In this document: positions 27,461 through 38,858 of the stretch, one piece after another
Numbering within the stretch: position 1 is the stretch's first letter
Layout of the letters: each line of letters begins with the position of its first letter
Origin: Lewinellaceae bacterium
GTDB taxonomy: Bacteria; Bacteroidota; Bacteroidia; Chitinophagales; Saprospiraceae
Assembly (NCBI GenBank): GCA_020636315.1
Contig: JACJYA010000002.1
Location: 248,001 to 312,000, forward strand
Direction: 5' to 3'
DNA length: 64,000 bases
Translations under genes and position numbers: made by a program
The notes under the pieces: generated by a model
The model's database searches: none
Told to the model about the DNA's origin: nothing
The model's input: the letters and a program-made list of their open reading frames with translations, nothing else

Positions 27461-27489
27461 ATTGAGCATGTTTTTAGGTAATGATATAA

Positions 27490-27720
27490 TTATTGTTCTT
27501 CACCAGTGTCGAGCGCATCAAGAGCATCCTTGAGTTCTTCGGTATTCTGTTCAATGTTCTCAATGACCGTATCCAGTTCGGTGGAGATAGAATCCAGTTG
27601 CTGGATCTCGGTATGCAGTTGTTCTTCTTCTACCTGTTGTTGGCCGCCGCCACCACAGGACAGGAGCAGGCCTATAGCCCATAAAGCTACCAGCAAGTTG
27701 AAAAGCGTGCTTTTTTTCAT
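27490..27720 (-). CDS. small coiled-coil lipoprotein
   Basis: From the ATG at 27720 the 76-aa product begins MKKSTLFNLLVALWAIGLLL followed by SCGGGG, a lipoprotein signal with a lipobox Cys. The mature part (VEEEQLHTEIQQLDSISTEL and onwards) is acidic with heptad-like spacing, suggesting a short coiled coil. Its downstream neighbour, in the same direction, is the charged protein at 26802-27460; the acidic lipoprotein and the basic protein might bind each other. No named family. Confidence 0.65.
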   Translation of the reverse strand: MKKSTLFNLLVALWAIGLLLSCGGGGQQQVEEEQLHTEIQQLDSISTELDTVIENIEQNTEELKDALDALDTGEEQ

Positions 27721-28122
27721 ACTCTTTCGGTTTTCAGTCATGGAAATATTATCCGAATAAAGTTACAAATTCTTTTTTGCCACCGTACAGGAAAGAAACA
27801 GGTTAACAGGCTTGTTCATCCAGCTTCATGCGATAATAGCTAAGGGGAAGTTCAAAGGCCAGGCCGTTACAAAAGTAATCGTTATTTTTATCATCATTAT
27901 AAAAGTAATCATTACAAAAATAATGACTATTGCCATCTCACCCCTGTCCCATCTCGCCTGCTCTGCCTTTTTTTTTCCTTTTCCCAGGTACCGTTTTTTC
28001 GGTGTAATGTGTAAATTACTCGCCATTTTCATTTTTTTTTCACTATGCTGCCGGACTGCCTGTCGGGTAAATTTGCAGCCGTTAACGCGTACTCTTACCC
28101 GAATACCAGTAACCCGCCAGGC
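27721..28122. other. 402-bp divergent intergenic region with spaced direct repeat
   Basis: It separates the leftward lipoprotein operon from the rightward phosphoesterase-BamA gene. AAAAGTAATC occurs at 27871-27880 and again at 27901-27910, exactly 30 bp apart, in an AT-rich stretch, which could be an operator. No coding sequence is seen. Confidence 0.35.
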
Positions 28123-31100
28123 ATGAAAACACCCGGCAATTCAGCTAAAGCCCAGTCTATGCGACGCTTCCTTCACTTCACTTGCTTTTTCCTTGCCCTT
28201 ACCGCTACCTACGCACAACCTGCCCAGCACATCTGGTTGCTAGGCAATACCGATATTCCTCCTACCAGCCCCCTACTGGAGCCAGCTGCGGCAGGAACTG
28301 GAACAGGCTCCAAAGCCCATTTACCTCCTGATCGCCGGTGATATCGTTCCGGATTGCAGCGGGAAGAAACCGCCGGAAGCCCCCATCGAGGCACTGCTGG
28401 AACTCGCCAGAGGCCTCGACGGCGTGCAGATGGGTATCCTTCCCGGCGACCGGGACTGTACTGACTCCGGAGAAGATGGATGGGACTGTGTGCGAAATAT
28501 GGAAGAATTCGTGCTGGAGAACGCACCCGGAAATGTAGAATGGCTGATCGACGACGGCTGCCCCGTACCAGATATGGTGGAGATCGGCGACCATATTCTT
28601 TTGCTCGCCCTGAACACCCAGTGGTGGAACCACCCCTATCGCCGCCCCATTCCCTCAGACGCCGTATGTGACGAGATCGTCGAGGCCGCCATTCACGAAG
28701 AGATCGAAGACGCCATCAAGGAAAACCAGGATCGCAATGTATTGCTCACCTCTACCATTTCCCACCTTTCTCCCTGGGTAGGTACGGAGGTTTTTTTCCA
28801 GCGGGCACTCATCTGCTACCGCCGGTATTGGGGGGCATCTATGCCGCCTGGCATGAGCACGTCGGCGGCCCCCGTGACCTAATACCAATGAACGGTTCGA
28901 AAAACTGGCGGGTTACCTCCTGGGGCTTGCCGGGGAGTACGAAAACATCTCTTTCCTTTCCGCCCACGAGGCCAACCAGCAGATCCTCTCCTACTATGGT
29001 AACAGCCTGATCAACAGCGGGGCGCCCCTGAAGGCCTCCTATGTCGCACACAACCGACTGGCCCGGCTGGCAAAAGCAGAGCCCACTCATACGGCTCCAT
29101 TATGGAACCGATGGTGAAGTGGAATACTCCTTCCTGCATTACACCGGAAACGGTTTTATAGCTGAGGAACAGGGTACGCTTTACCAGTCTCCCTGCCAGC
29201 CTGAAGATTCCGATATACCCGTCAACCAGGTGAAAGTACCCTGCCTGCCTGCCTCCGGTGAAGAACCCGCCGCCGGGGCACCTGAACAGGCGGACAGCGT
29301 ACGCATAGCCGCCGGCGCCCATTATACCGCAGGGGCTCTTCACCGCTTTTTTTTTCTTCGGGCCTCACTACCGAACGAGCTGGGCAGCACCGATAATGGC
29401 GCCGGTGCTGAGGCTGGATACTGCCTACGGTGGGCTGGAAGTCCTGGCAAGAGGGGGCGGCCGGCAGACCATTTCGCTGAAGATGCAAACCGGTGATTAC
29501 CGGCAATATGTCTTTCGGTCCGTTGACAAAGACCCCGTCTCAGCCCTGAGTTTATCTCTTCGCCGAACCATTGCCGCAGCCATCACCCGCGACCAGACGA
29601 GTTCCCAGCAACCATACGGGGCGCTGGCCGTGGCCCCTATGCTCGATAAGTTGGGCATCCTCCACGCTTCGCCCCACTTGTACGTCATGCCGGATGACCC
29701 GAAGCTTGAGCAGTTCCGAAGCACTTTCGCCAATATGCTGGGCATGGTGGAAGAACGCCCCACCAACGGCGGCAAAGGTACCTGCCTTTCGGCAATGCCG
29801 ATGAGATCTACAAGAGCTACGACCTCTTCCACGAGATGTACGACCATCCCGACGTCCGCCTCGACTCCAGGGAGTTTGCCCGCGCCCGCATGTTCGACAT
29901 CCTGATCGGCGACTGGAGCAAACACGAGGACAACTGGAAATGGGCGGGGTTCGAAAAAGAGGACGGCATCCTCGTCCGCCCCATCCCCGCGACCGCGACC
30001 ACGCCTTCTCCAATCTCGACGGTTTCCTGCCCTGGCTGGCTGAACGACAATGGGCGGTACCCAACCTCGAGCATTTTGACTACAGGATCAAGAGCGTGCG
30101 GTCCCTGACCTTTCATACCGGCACATGGACCGCTTCCTGGGCATCCGGCTCACGAGGGACGACTGGCGGCATACCGCCCGGGAAGTGCAGGAAGCCCTGA
30201 CCCCCGAAGTGATCGAATCGGCAGTGAAGCAGATGCCAAAAGAAACCTACGAGCTGTCGGGAAAAACGATAACCGCCAAGCTGGTACCAGCGCAGGCAGG
30301 ACCTGGAGGGCTATGCCGACCGGTTCTACAGACTCCTTGCCAGATACGTGGATGTGCCCGGAACCAATAAAAAAGAATATTTCCACGTACTGCGGCAGCC
30401 CGATGGCAGCAGCCTGGTCGAGATCCGCCAGATGAAGGATTCCAGCCTGATCTACCGCCGCCTCTTCCTGCCCGACGAAACCCGGGAGATCCGCCTGTAT
30501 GGCCTGCACGGAGGCGACCACTTCCTCGTGGATGGGCGGGCTGATAAAGCCATCAAGCTGCGGCTGGTGGGCGGCGCCGGGGAAGATGAGATCATTGACC
30601 GGTCGGACATAAAAAGAGGCGGCAAACGGACGCTGATATATGAAAAGAATAATGACGCTGTTCTCAACCCCGGCACAGAAGCGCGGATAATAAAGAGCTG
30701 GAATGAAGAGCTGTACCACTACGACCGCACCGCTTTTGCCTACAACACTTATTTCCCGATGGTGCTTTTTTCCTTCAACACCTTCAACGGACTGATGCTG
30801 AACGGCGGCGTGGACTTCACCCGCCGCAACTTCCACAAGCGCGATTACAGCACCAGGCACAAATTCGGTTTTCAGCTGGGAACATTGGGCAACTTCACCC
30901 TGAGTTACGATTCCGAGATCCATCATCTCCTGCAAAAGTGGGACCTGCTCCTGCACGCAGCCTGGGCACAGCCCGACAACTACAACTACTTCTTCGGTAT
31001 TGGCAATGGCATCAGTTATAACGATGAGCTTTTTAAGAACGACTACTACCTCGTCCGCCTCAACCGGCTGGAGGGCAGCGTAGCCCTGCAACGCAAATTC

Positions 31101-31774
31101 TGGAAGCGGAGCCAATTCCGCCTCTACCTGGGGTTCAGCCAGAATGATGTCCCGGTGGAAGAGAATACCATTCTCGCCGATTCGGCATCTATCTTCGGAA
31201 CCAGAGATCTCGATATCGCCTACACCACAAAGTACCTGGAGATCGACCTGCGCGACCACAAAGTGTTCCCCACCCGGGGTTACCGCCTCTACGCCGCCCA
31301 GGAATTAGGCTTTATGGGCCAAAGCCGGAATTATGGCACAACTGACTTGTTCATCGAATATTTCCTCAGCCCCCGGCTCTTCCCACTGACGCTGGGACTG
31401 AAGGCCGGCTACGGCAACTCCTACGGTGACGTTCCGTTCTACAAACTTCCCCAATTTACCAGAACCAGGGCCTGCGGGGCTTTCAGCGCAACCGTTTCGC
31501 CGGCGACAGCCGCGTTTATTTCAACTCCGAGCTGCGCATCCCTGTAGGCAACCTGGAAACAGTGGTCGTCCCCCTCAAGATCGGTACCTGATCGGCTTTT
31601 TTCGACATGGGCAAGATCATCCAGGAAGGCCAGACTGAGGAAGACTGGCAAACCTCCTATGGAGGCGGTTTTTACCTCATTCCGCTTTCCCGCTCTTACA
31701 CACTCAGTTTGCTGGTGGGGGCATCAAGAGAGGAAACAGCGGTAATAAGTTTTGCGTTAGGAACTAATTTTTAG
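28123..31774 (+). pseudogene. phosphoesterase-BamA outer membrane fusion protein, multiply frameshifted
   Basis: An ATG at 28123 opens a signal peptide (LHFTCFFLALTATYAQ). Fragments in changing frames then give a calcineurin-like phosphoesterase region (IYLLIAGDIVPDC, MGILPGDRDC, LNTQWWNHPYRRP, ISHLSPWVGTE) and, from about 30348, a long stretch ending in a BamA/TamA-type beta barrel (RRNFHKRDYSTRHKFGFQLG, YLEIDLRDHKVFPTRGYRLY, ending SFALGTNF). About 1200 codons are needed; at least six frame changes interrupt it (near 28270, 28840, 29110, 29780, 30290, 31460). The metal motifs are degenerate: GDRD replaces the usual GNHD. Bacteroidota do carry such phosphoesterase-barrel fusions. Whether the breaks are real or sequence errors is open. 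Confidence 0.7.
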
Positions 31775-31859
31775 GTTCCTGGCGTATATGGAAGCCTGGC
31801 GTAAAGGCTTGATGAAAGTGCCAGAGGAAGAAGTTTTGGCATATCAACCTCCCAATTTA

Positions 31860-34102
31860 TCACCTGGCGGCACGCATTAAATTCTGATAATCAGTGCTTT
31901 GAGGGTTAATTTGCAATAACTGGCTGACAATGGGCATAGCCTTCTTTTTTTCTTTTTGCTGAATGTAAAGCACCGCCAGTGCGTAGAGCAGCGCCTCGGA
32001 ACCGGGCTCGATCTCAAGCCCCATCCGGAAGGCTTTCTCCGCTTTTCCCGGGCGGTTCAGGTTTTGCAGAGAGAGCCCCAATTGTAATAATAACGAGGGT
32101 TGCCACTCAGGCGGGCAGCTTTGCCCAGGTGGGCTTCCGCTCCAGGCAGATCCTGCATTTCAGCCAGCAGCATACCAGAGAATAATGCGCATCGATGAAA
32201 TTGGAATCCATCTGCACAGCCAGTTCAAACTGTTCCTTCGCCTGCTGGGTTCTTCCCCTGAGCATAATAAAGGTTGTTTACCAGGTTGGCATAAGGCTGA
32301 GGCATGTAAGGGTCCTGCCGAAGGGCTTCCTTGTATGCCTGCTCTGCCTGTTCCTGGTTGCCCATTTTATGAAAATACTGCCCGCGCATCAATTGTCCGA
32401 ACGGGAAATCCGCCTGCACCCTCAGTATCTCCTCGAATTCTTTTTAGCCTGATGAAGTGCTTCCCTTTCCTCCCCTGGAACAATCCTTCATCTATGTCAG
32501 CCAGCTGATATACCACCTGGGTTCGAACCGCCCGGACGGAATCCCGGAGCAGAGGGGTGAGATGACGGAGCCTGTCTTCAACCGAAAAATGCTCCATAGC
32601 ATTTATGGTGAATAACGGATCAATGCATTGTCGTTCTGCAAAGCGCTTATCACTTTCCGGTTGGTTTCCAGGGACGGCACGTTCCCCAGTATCCCCAATG
32701 CCGTCGCCTGTGCGATCTCGGGCTGGCTGGTATCTCCCACCATTTTCATCAACCCGGGCAGGCTGACATGTCTCCGGTTTGAGCAGCAGCCAGCGTGGGC
32801 GAGAAAGTGGGGCGCGTTCAGGTCCGTACCACCTGCGAACAGCTTCAGCCGCCCATTCCGGAGACTTATCGCTGTGGCAGCCATTGCAGGCATTGGGGAC
32901 TCCGAACTGTACGCTGAGGTCAGGCCGCGGCACCCGGAGGCTGTGGTCGCGCCGGAAATCGTTGCCCATATAGTATTTCCCGGGCATGTGGCAGTTGATG
33001 CAGGAAGCCCCGTCAGTTCCCTGAACGTGGAAATGATGCTCCGGCAGATCGTACTTTTTTCTTTTTCGTGGCACTTGCCGCAAAGCTCATTTCCCACCGC
33101 TTTCAGTTTCAGGCTATGCGGGTTGTGGCAATCGCTGCACCTGACGTTGTTGCGGTACATCTTGCTCTGCAGAAAAGAGCCATAGACATAGACTTCATCG
33201 AGGATCTGCCCGTCGGGATAGTACAGGCCGTACCTAAGCGTGCTGGGTATGTAATGGTCCATCAACACGCCGGTGTGGTCAAAAACTTCCGAAATCTGGT
33301 ACTCTACGGGAATGGCAGCGGGCGCATTCTTCCACCTGTTCTTTACTTGATATCCCGGCAGTAAGATGCAGATAAGCGCCTTCCACCTTCTCTCCCCGTT
33401 TATAGGCAGAAGAATTTGCATAGGCTATGTGCTGCCTGCCCGGTACCCGTGGCAGGCTTCGCAACTCACATCAATGATCGCCCACTGCGTATTGTAGGAG
33501 TCGGTTTGCTCGTCATAGTTCTTTTCCAGGTAAGTGGAATGACAATCGGCGCACATGGCGTTCCAGGTCATGCTTCCTTTAGTCCAGTGCAGCCAGTCAT
33601 CAGTGGGGAGGCGTTCATCCGGCATAAGGTCGAACCATTTGTCCGCCTTGCTGTCCCAGGCGGTAAGCAGGCACTGCAGGCGGTACCGGGAAAAGGCACC
33701 AAATATTGTTGCAAAGGAAAGACGCCGAAGGTGTATTTTACTTCAAAATCCTGCAATCTGCCGTCAGGTACCTTCGGTATTGACAAAGAACTTTCCGTCT
33801 TTTTAAAAAAGCGGGAGGTCAATCCATTGCTGGTAAAAGAGGCGTTGTTGAAATTGCCCAGCACGGTTTCTTCCGTAGCTTCCTGCATGGTAAGGTACCG
33901 TGGTGAGAACCCAGCCAGTCTTTATATGCTTCCTCGTGGCAGTTTTGCACTGTACGTTGCCGATGTACTCCTCTTTTATTTCTTTCCCGGCGCTTTCAGT
34001 TCCGAAGGAACAATTCTGCAGGAAGGTAACGATGTAGCCCAGCATACCCAACGCAAAAACGAGGAAAACGATGGAAGAACGGCGCTTTAACAACTTAGAC
34101 AT
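31860..34102 (-). pseudogene. multihaem cytochrome c with HEAT/TPR tail, frameshifted
   Basis: The ATG at 34102 opens MSKLLKRRSSIVFLVFALGM, a membrane anchor or signal. Pieces in all three frames then give a cytochrome of the c554/NrfA-like type, with haem motifs CADCH, CEACH, CARCH, CSDCH, CGKCH, CINCH and CNGCH, plus a first one (C-K-x-CHEEA near 33950) broken by a missing base: eight in all. HEAT-like repeats follow (AINAMEHFSVEDRLRHLTPL), then TPR units (ALRQDPYMPQPYANLVNNLY, ending YQNLMRAAR). About 740 codons and at least six frameshifts. The family is probably periplasmic and involved in respiratory electron transfer, but this copy is unreadable as it stands. Confidence 0.7.
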
Positions 34103-34273
34103 CTTTCCGGTAAATTGATTCGGCTTAAAGGTAAAAAGTCCGACTGAACTGTAAAGGTGAAAACCTACTATATTCCTTACAGCGCCAGTTTATGCGGAAA
34201 AATTTTGTTACTGGTATCCCCGCCCTTCCTGGTAGGTACTTTGTTATTACTGATCACATCCATGGGGCTGTTA

Positions 34274-35475
34274 TCACAAGATCCTTTCCTTTTTCAATTC
34301 CACCGCAAAACCTTCACCATCGCGCACCAGTTCCAGCTCGATCCTCTCTTCCGGCACTGGGTTAAAATTGTTCAGGAAATCGCAATAATCGGAAAATTCA
34401 TACCTCCTTCCGTCGATCTTCGCCAGCTCATCCCCACCTGAATGCCGGCCCGGCTCGCCGGGCTGTTGTTGTAAAGATGGTACTGACCACTAATTTTTGA
34501 TCCTTAAAATCAATGCCGAAACCGAAAGAATACAGAGTGCTGCCGGGGGCAGGCTTTTTCCTCCGGATGAAGTAAACCTCGTCCTTGCCAAGGTTGAACA
34601 CCACATTGAAAAAATCGAAAATTCCTGCACCCAGGCTATGTGCACTGCTGTTTCGGGACGTCCCAATGACATTTTCCAGCAAGATACTCCCTCCCAGGCG
34701 AATGGAATCCAGCCGGTGCAAGGTGACGTCTTCCCGAACCTGGCTGTGCCCCGCCCGGATTCCCTGCCCGTAACGGGTAGCCGAAGGAAAATTCCGCCCC
34801 AGGCTTTCAATGAAAGGCTTGCGGAAGCCGATAAACCCGTTGTCGCCGGTATCGAAAGTAAATACCCCTTTTTGCCCCTCGACGGTGAATTCCATCAAAG
34901 GCTTGTTGATGTTGTTGGTTTTATGGGTATTCGGGTGGTTGATCCGATGTTGGGGATCTTTCCAACTGATCGGTGGCAACGATTTTCTGATTGTCGTAAT
35001 CAAAATACCAGATGCATTCCTTCATGACGCCGGTACCGACCGTGCCGGCAATTCCGGGGCAGGAAAAATACTCCGCTTCGGTAAAGCCGATGCGGGCAAA
35101 CCCCACATTCTCGAAAGGGACGGTAGTGACGGAGAGTTCGTCCAGCATATAGGTGTGTATCCTCGCCGTTTGGTTATTGGCGTCTTTGACGTCAATATAA
35201 CTTTTCTGGTGAACGCTTACCGCTTTTTCTTTCAATTCTTCAGAAAGGACAGTATATCCGCCGGTATCAAAGCAGAAAGAATAAGGTGTGCTGTCCTGCC
35301 CGATGTAAACCGGAACCACCGGCAGGTAGTGAGCCAGGGTAAACGGGATCTCTTTGTAGAAATGTTTTTCCGCCAGGGTAGCTTTGGTAACCAGGTTATT
35401 AGACCGGACGCGGTGGTAAGTAGTGCATTGAGGGAGCAGCGATGCCGCCAGAAGGAGTAAAAGGATTTTCTTCAT
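34274..35475 (-). pseudogene. retropepsin-like aspartyl protease with PDZ domain, frameshifted
   Basis: The ATG at 35475 opens a lipoprotein signal (MKKILLLLLAASLLPQC). The first frame carries FCFDTGGYTVLS, an aspartyl protease site of the retropepsin-like type, and stops near 34921. The second frame has a second site, GVFTFDTGDNGFIG, and the barrel strands to about 34430. A third frame gives a PDZ-like end (VGDELAKIDGRRYEFSDYC to a stop at 34274). Together this is a common Bacteroidota family of about 400 aa (aspartyl protease plus PDZ). Two frameshifts split it. Confidence 0.7.
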
Positions 35476-35621
35476 TCTTTCCAGGTTTTAGCGCGTTTGT
35501 AATGCCGTCAATTTAGTTTTTTATCTCTTGTGTCGCCGGTTCAGGGCTCTCTTATCTCAAGGGTTTAACCTGACTTTAAGATTATCCTGGAAATTTTATA
35601 ATTTCACTAAAAACCCGGAAA

Positions 35622-36598
35622 GATGAGAGACACCAGAAAAAGCATGGTACCGACAATACCCACAAGGATATCCCGGGCAACCCTTCCACCGCCAAGAGCA
35701 GCAGGATCAAACTCAACGACCGCTCCAACGGCCGCCCTCTACGGGTGCTGAGCGAGGAAGACTGGGCTTTCTGGCAGCACAACGGCTACGTCATCGTCAA
35801 AAACGCCGTGCCCCGGGAGCAGTACCTACCACCGCCGCCTTCCTCTGGGAATTCGAAGAAAAATCCCCCGATGACCAGAACACCTGGTACACCGCGCCTC
35901 GTGCGGAGATGGAAATGAAAGAGCTGATCGGCACGGGCATGGTCGAAGTTTATAACCACCAGCACCTCTGGAACAACCGGCAGCACCCTCGGGTATATGA
36001 GGCCTTTCACCGATATCTGGGGGACGGACGCCCTTTGGGTAACCATCGACCGTACCAACCTCAACTTCCCTATCCGCCCCGGCTTCGAATACAAGGGCTT
36101 CATCCACTGGGATTACGACCCGGAAACCAAGCCGCAGAACGTTCAGGGCGTGCTGGCCTCTCCGATCAGACGGACGAGCGCATGGGCGGCTTCCAGTGCA
36201 TCCCCTGGCTGTTCCGCAATTACGACACCTGGAAACAAACGCAACCCGAGGATCGCGACTACTTCCAGCCGGATATCACCGGGCTGGAAGACAAGATCGT
36301 CAAAGTGGCACTGGAAGTGGGCGACCTGCTGATCTTCAACAGCCTCCTTCCCCACGGCATCCGCCCCAACCACTCGGAAGACAAGGTGCGCATCGCTCAG
36401 TACATCTCTATGATGCCGGCTGAAGAGGACAACGAGCCGCTACGGCAGTGGAGGATAAGCTCCTGGAAAGACCGGATCGCGCCGGAAGGCTATGCATTCC
36501 CGGGCGACCCGCGCCGGCTGGAACAGGTAAAATACGGACGGGCGGAACTGACGAAACTCGGCGAGAAGTTGCTGGGGTTGAGAAAATGGAGGGGATAG
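35622..36598 (+). pseudogene. phytanoyl-CoA dioxygenase (PhyH) family protein, frameshifted
   Basis: An Fe(II)/2-oxoglutarate-dependent hydroxylase. Fragments give LRVLSEEDWAFWQHNGYVIV, then TTAAFLWEFEEKSPDDQNTW, the iron ligands HWD (in GFIHWDYDPET) and the distal His in LLPHGIRPNHSEDKVR with the cosubstrate Arg. The end is read in one frame to a TAG at 36596-36598. At least four frame changes occur (near 35640, 35820, 36000-36020 and 36160). The start is uncertain because the first ATG (35622) is in a different frame from the homologous part. The stop codon itself lies inside the dispersed repeat that begins at 36591. Confidence 0.65.
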
Positions 36599-36680
36599 TT
36601 CAAATAAGCGTGTCCGCGTTACGCTAACCCGCTGGTTTCCGGAGAACCAGAAACCAGGGACTTTAAACAGTCCCAAATGG
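36591..36680. repeat. left-half copy of the 8494-8752 element
   Basis: It starts GGGGATAGTTCAAATAAGCG and continues through TTACGCTAACCCGCTGGTTTC and AGAAACCAGG to CAGTCCCAAATGG, matching the left end and central arm of the element at 8494. The insertion end supplies the stop codon of the PhyH gene. Confidence 0.65.
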
Positions 36681-36692
36681 AGTTAGCAGCCA

Positions 36693-37202
36693 CTAGGCGG
36701 GCACTGCCGCTTTCCATTCTTTGAGCAGGGCTACCCACCGCTCCGCCATTTCCTGGTTGTACTGCATCTGCTCCTGAGGATAAATGGCTTCCAACTCTTC
36801 CGGTAAGGTTGGCTCTCGCCCATTCCACGGTACCGGTTTTAATTTCTCCTTCAGGGAAGGCTGGCCCGCCAGGGGCATATAGACCTGCCTGATGATCAAA
36901 CCCCGCTGGTCGAACCAAAACACCATGGTTGCCGTCAACGCGTCGATGCCAATAAGTTGAAAAAAGTCATTCCGTTCTGAAAATAACCCTTTGATGGAAT
37001 ATTTCTCCTCTTCGAGATCCGAACAGGTGATCTTTCCATTGACGCCCTTATCCCATCCCAGGACATGGACAAACCTTTTCTTATCGATGACATAATCGTA
37101 ATCGGCAAATTTCAGCTGAAAACTACTGGAGAGGTAACTCAATGCTTTGTCAGTATCATGCTCATTAACGGCGGCAAGGTAGGCTTCAAATTGCTTTCTC
37201 AT
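36693..37202 (-). CDS. NTF2/SnoaL-like hypothetical protein
   Basis: The intact 169-aa frame starts MRKQFEAYLAAVNEHDTDKAL, the first helix of a SnoaL/NTF2-like cone fold (short helix, then DLEEEKYSIKGLFSERNDFF and VFWFDQRGLIIRQVYMPL as beta strands). There is no signal peptide. Proteins of this shape bind or isomerise small molecules, but no catalytic residues can be assigned. It is one of the few unbroken genes in this part of the window. Confidence 0.6.
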   Translation of the reverse strand: MRKQFEAYLAAVNEHDTDKALSYLSSSFQLKFADYDYVIDKKRFVHVLGWDKGVNGKITCSDLEEEKYSIKGLFSERNDFFQLIGIDALTATMVFWFDQRGLIIRQVYMPLAGQPSLKEKLKPVPWNGREPTLPEELEAIYPQEQMQYNQEMAERWVALLKEWKAAVPA

Positions 37203-37623
37203 AGGATTGAATTGGTGATTAGGGAAAAGAAGGTAGTTCTACTGCTTAAGTTGAGTTTTCTCCTATAATATAGCCATTTTTTGGTTAAGTTGCTATGGTT
37301 CAGGCGTTATGTCATCATTTCTCCTCAGTTCTATACGTGAGCCTCCACATATTTCTGATCAACCTGATCCAGTTGTGGCTCTTCAAGCGGTATGATTTCG
37401 TGTCGATGTACACCTTCCGGCTGGTGTATTACCTGATCTGGCACATCGGCTGGGGTGGGTGCGGCTGGGTGTTATTAAAACCTGAAATTGGCTCAAAACC
37501 GAACCATAGGTATCAGAATCATCGTATATTGCCTGGAGAAGGAAGATTCCACTATGGCAGGTGAAAGATCCCTAAGAGCTTGTTTGGAGGCCAGGTTTGG
37601 AAGCAAAAAGTGTCAATTCGCGC
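37203..37623. other. 420-bp intergenic region with a possible membrane-protein remnant and a repeat end
   Basis: On the plus strand, 37320-37515 reads VSLHIFLINLIQLWLFKRYD then FVSMYTFRLVYYLIWHIGWG, resembling the C-terminal membrane segments of CPBP-type proteins, without a start or upstream half. At 37575 an AGAGCTTGTTTGGAGGCC sequence matches the end of the small elements at 47833 and 48391. It is cut short by the transposase repeat beginning at 37624. Confidence 0.35.
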
Positions 37624-38292
37624 AAAATTAATGCCTTTATTTGATGGATGATTTTCAGCAAAAACTTTTTTCCGGATTTTTAACTTCTCCGATCACCTTT
37701 ATTTGTGGGGAGCATGAAGTTTTGAGCAGACACAGTTTAAATCACATATTAAAACGGGCGCAGTTGTGATTTGTCCCCCTGGATCAATTTCATTTTGTAA
37801 GGTTTTCCATGGCAACATCCCATCGTTTAACCAGGAGTGCCGCCCGCAGAAAATATAGCTTCTCCACCACCTGTTTGCCCCAGAATGTCGAAGCATTTTT
37901 GAATGCGCAGGTTGATGAGGCTGCGGATAGCCGATTCAATAATGCCACTGCCGCACATCAGCTTCGGCAAAACGGCACCCATTAAGGGGTAATTCGTGGC
38001 GCTGAGGCTGCCCATTTTCATCCAGCACATCGATGACGAATAGTTTTGGCTCACACGAGGCTGTTTGGTAAGTGGCATTCCCGAATCGTTATAGTTGTCA
38101 TCATAGCTTCGGGTGCGCGTCCGGCCTCCATCTATGGAGATCACTACCCGCTCACCCTCCAGTGTCTCGCCTGGGCTGGCGATTACATTTTCTTCGCCCG
38201 ATTCAAAACAATGGTTCGCCAGGCGGTTGGTAATATCGCGCACGGATAGCTGCTAAGGCAGAATATGCTGTACGCCAAATTTGCCCATAAAG
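37624..38292 (-). pseudogene. transposase remnant, left copy (direct repeat of 39912-40540)
   Basis: About 620 bp are nearly identical to 39912-40535. On the minus strand both copies read VRDITNRLANHCFESGEENV, GERVVISIDGG, then jump to CGSGIIESAIRSLINLR and finish WGKQVVEKLYFLRAALLVKR. These are N-terminal, catalytic and C-terminal landmarks of a DDE transposase that I would place near ISKra4. The middle is missing and one extra A (run near 37895) shifts the frame. Small indels separate the copies. Near 38244-38292 the left copy aligns only with many insertions and passes into istB. Confidence 0.6.
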
Positions 38293-38851
38293 CGCTAAAA
38301 ATCAGGCGGTTGGCGTCATTTTTCTCCACCGGGAACATCATCATGTCGTCGATGACTACGAGCTGGGCTTTGAGGTAACGGTGGTACTCCGCCTTAGCAC
38401 TCCGGGTAACGTCCTTGAGCTTGAGCGTGTCGAGCACCTCTTGCATCGTCCTGAACAGCGCATCGTAGCCTGCCTTGATGGCGTCGTATGCCAGGCCGGC
38501 GGCGATGAAGGTTTTGCCCACTCCACTGGGGCCCATGAGGATGAGGTTGTACTGCTGCTCCAGCCAAAGCAACTCCCGGAGCTGCTGAAGCTGCGGGGGC
38601 GATACGCCATTTTGATGGCTAAAGTCAAATTGCTCGAGCCGGTGCTGCAGTGGCAGGGTTGCTTTTTTCAGCCTCCGGTCCATGGCTTTCTCGTAACGGT
38701 AGTCAACCTCGGATTGAGTAATGCGCAGTAGCCACTCCAGGTAAGAGGGCTTGTGTTCCTGGGCTTCCTGGAGCAGCTGTTCAATCTGCATGTTGGTGGC
38801 ATTCCACCGTAACAGGCTCATGTGCTGTTTGAGGTGTTGCAATTTTTTCAT
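38293..38851 (-). pseudogene. istB: istB, IS21-family ATP-binding helper, 3'-truncated
   Basis: From the likely start at 38851 it reads MKKLQHLKQHMSLLRWNATN, a Walker A (LILMGPSGVGKTFIAAGLAY) and Walker B (AQLVVIDDMMMFPVEKND), as in IstB/DnaC-like ATPases that help IS21 transposition. After NDANRL the family sequence stops and the frame runs into the transposase remnant to its left, ending in a chimeric tail. The last fifth of IstB is missing. Confidence 0.8.
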
Positions 38852-38858
38852 CAGGATA

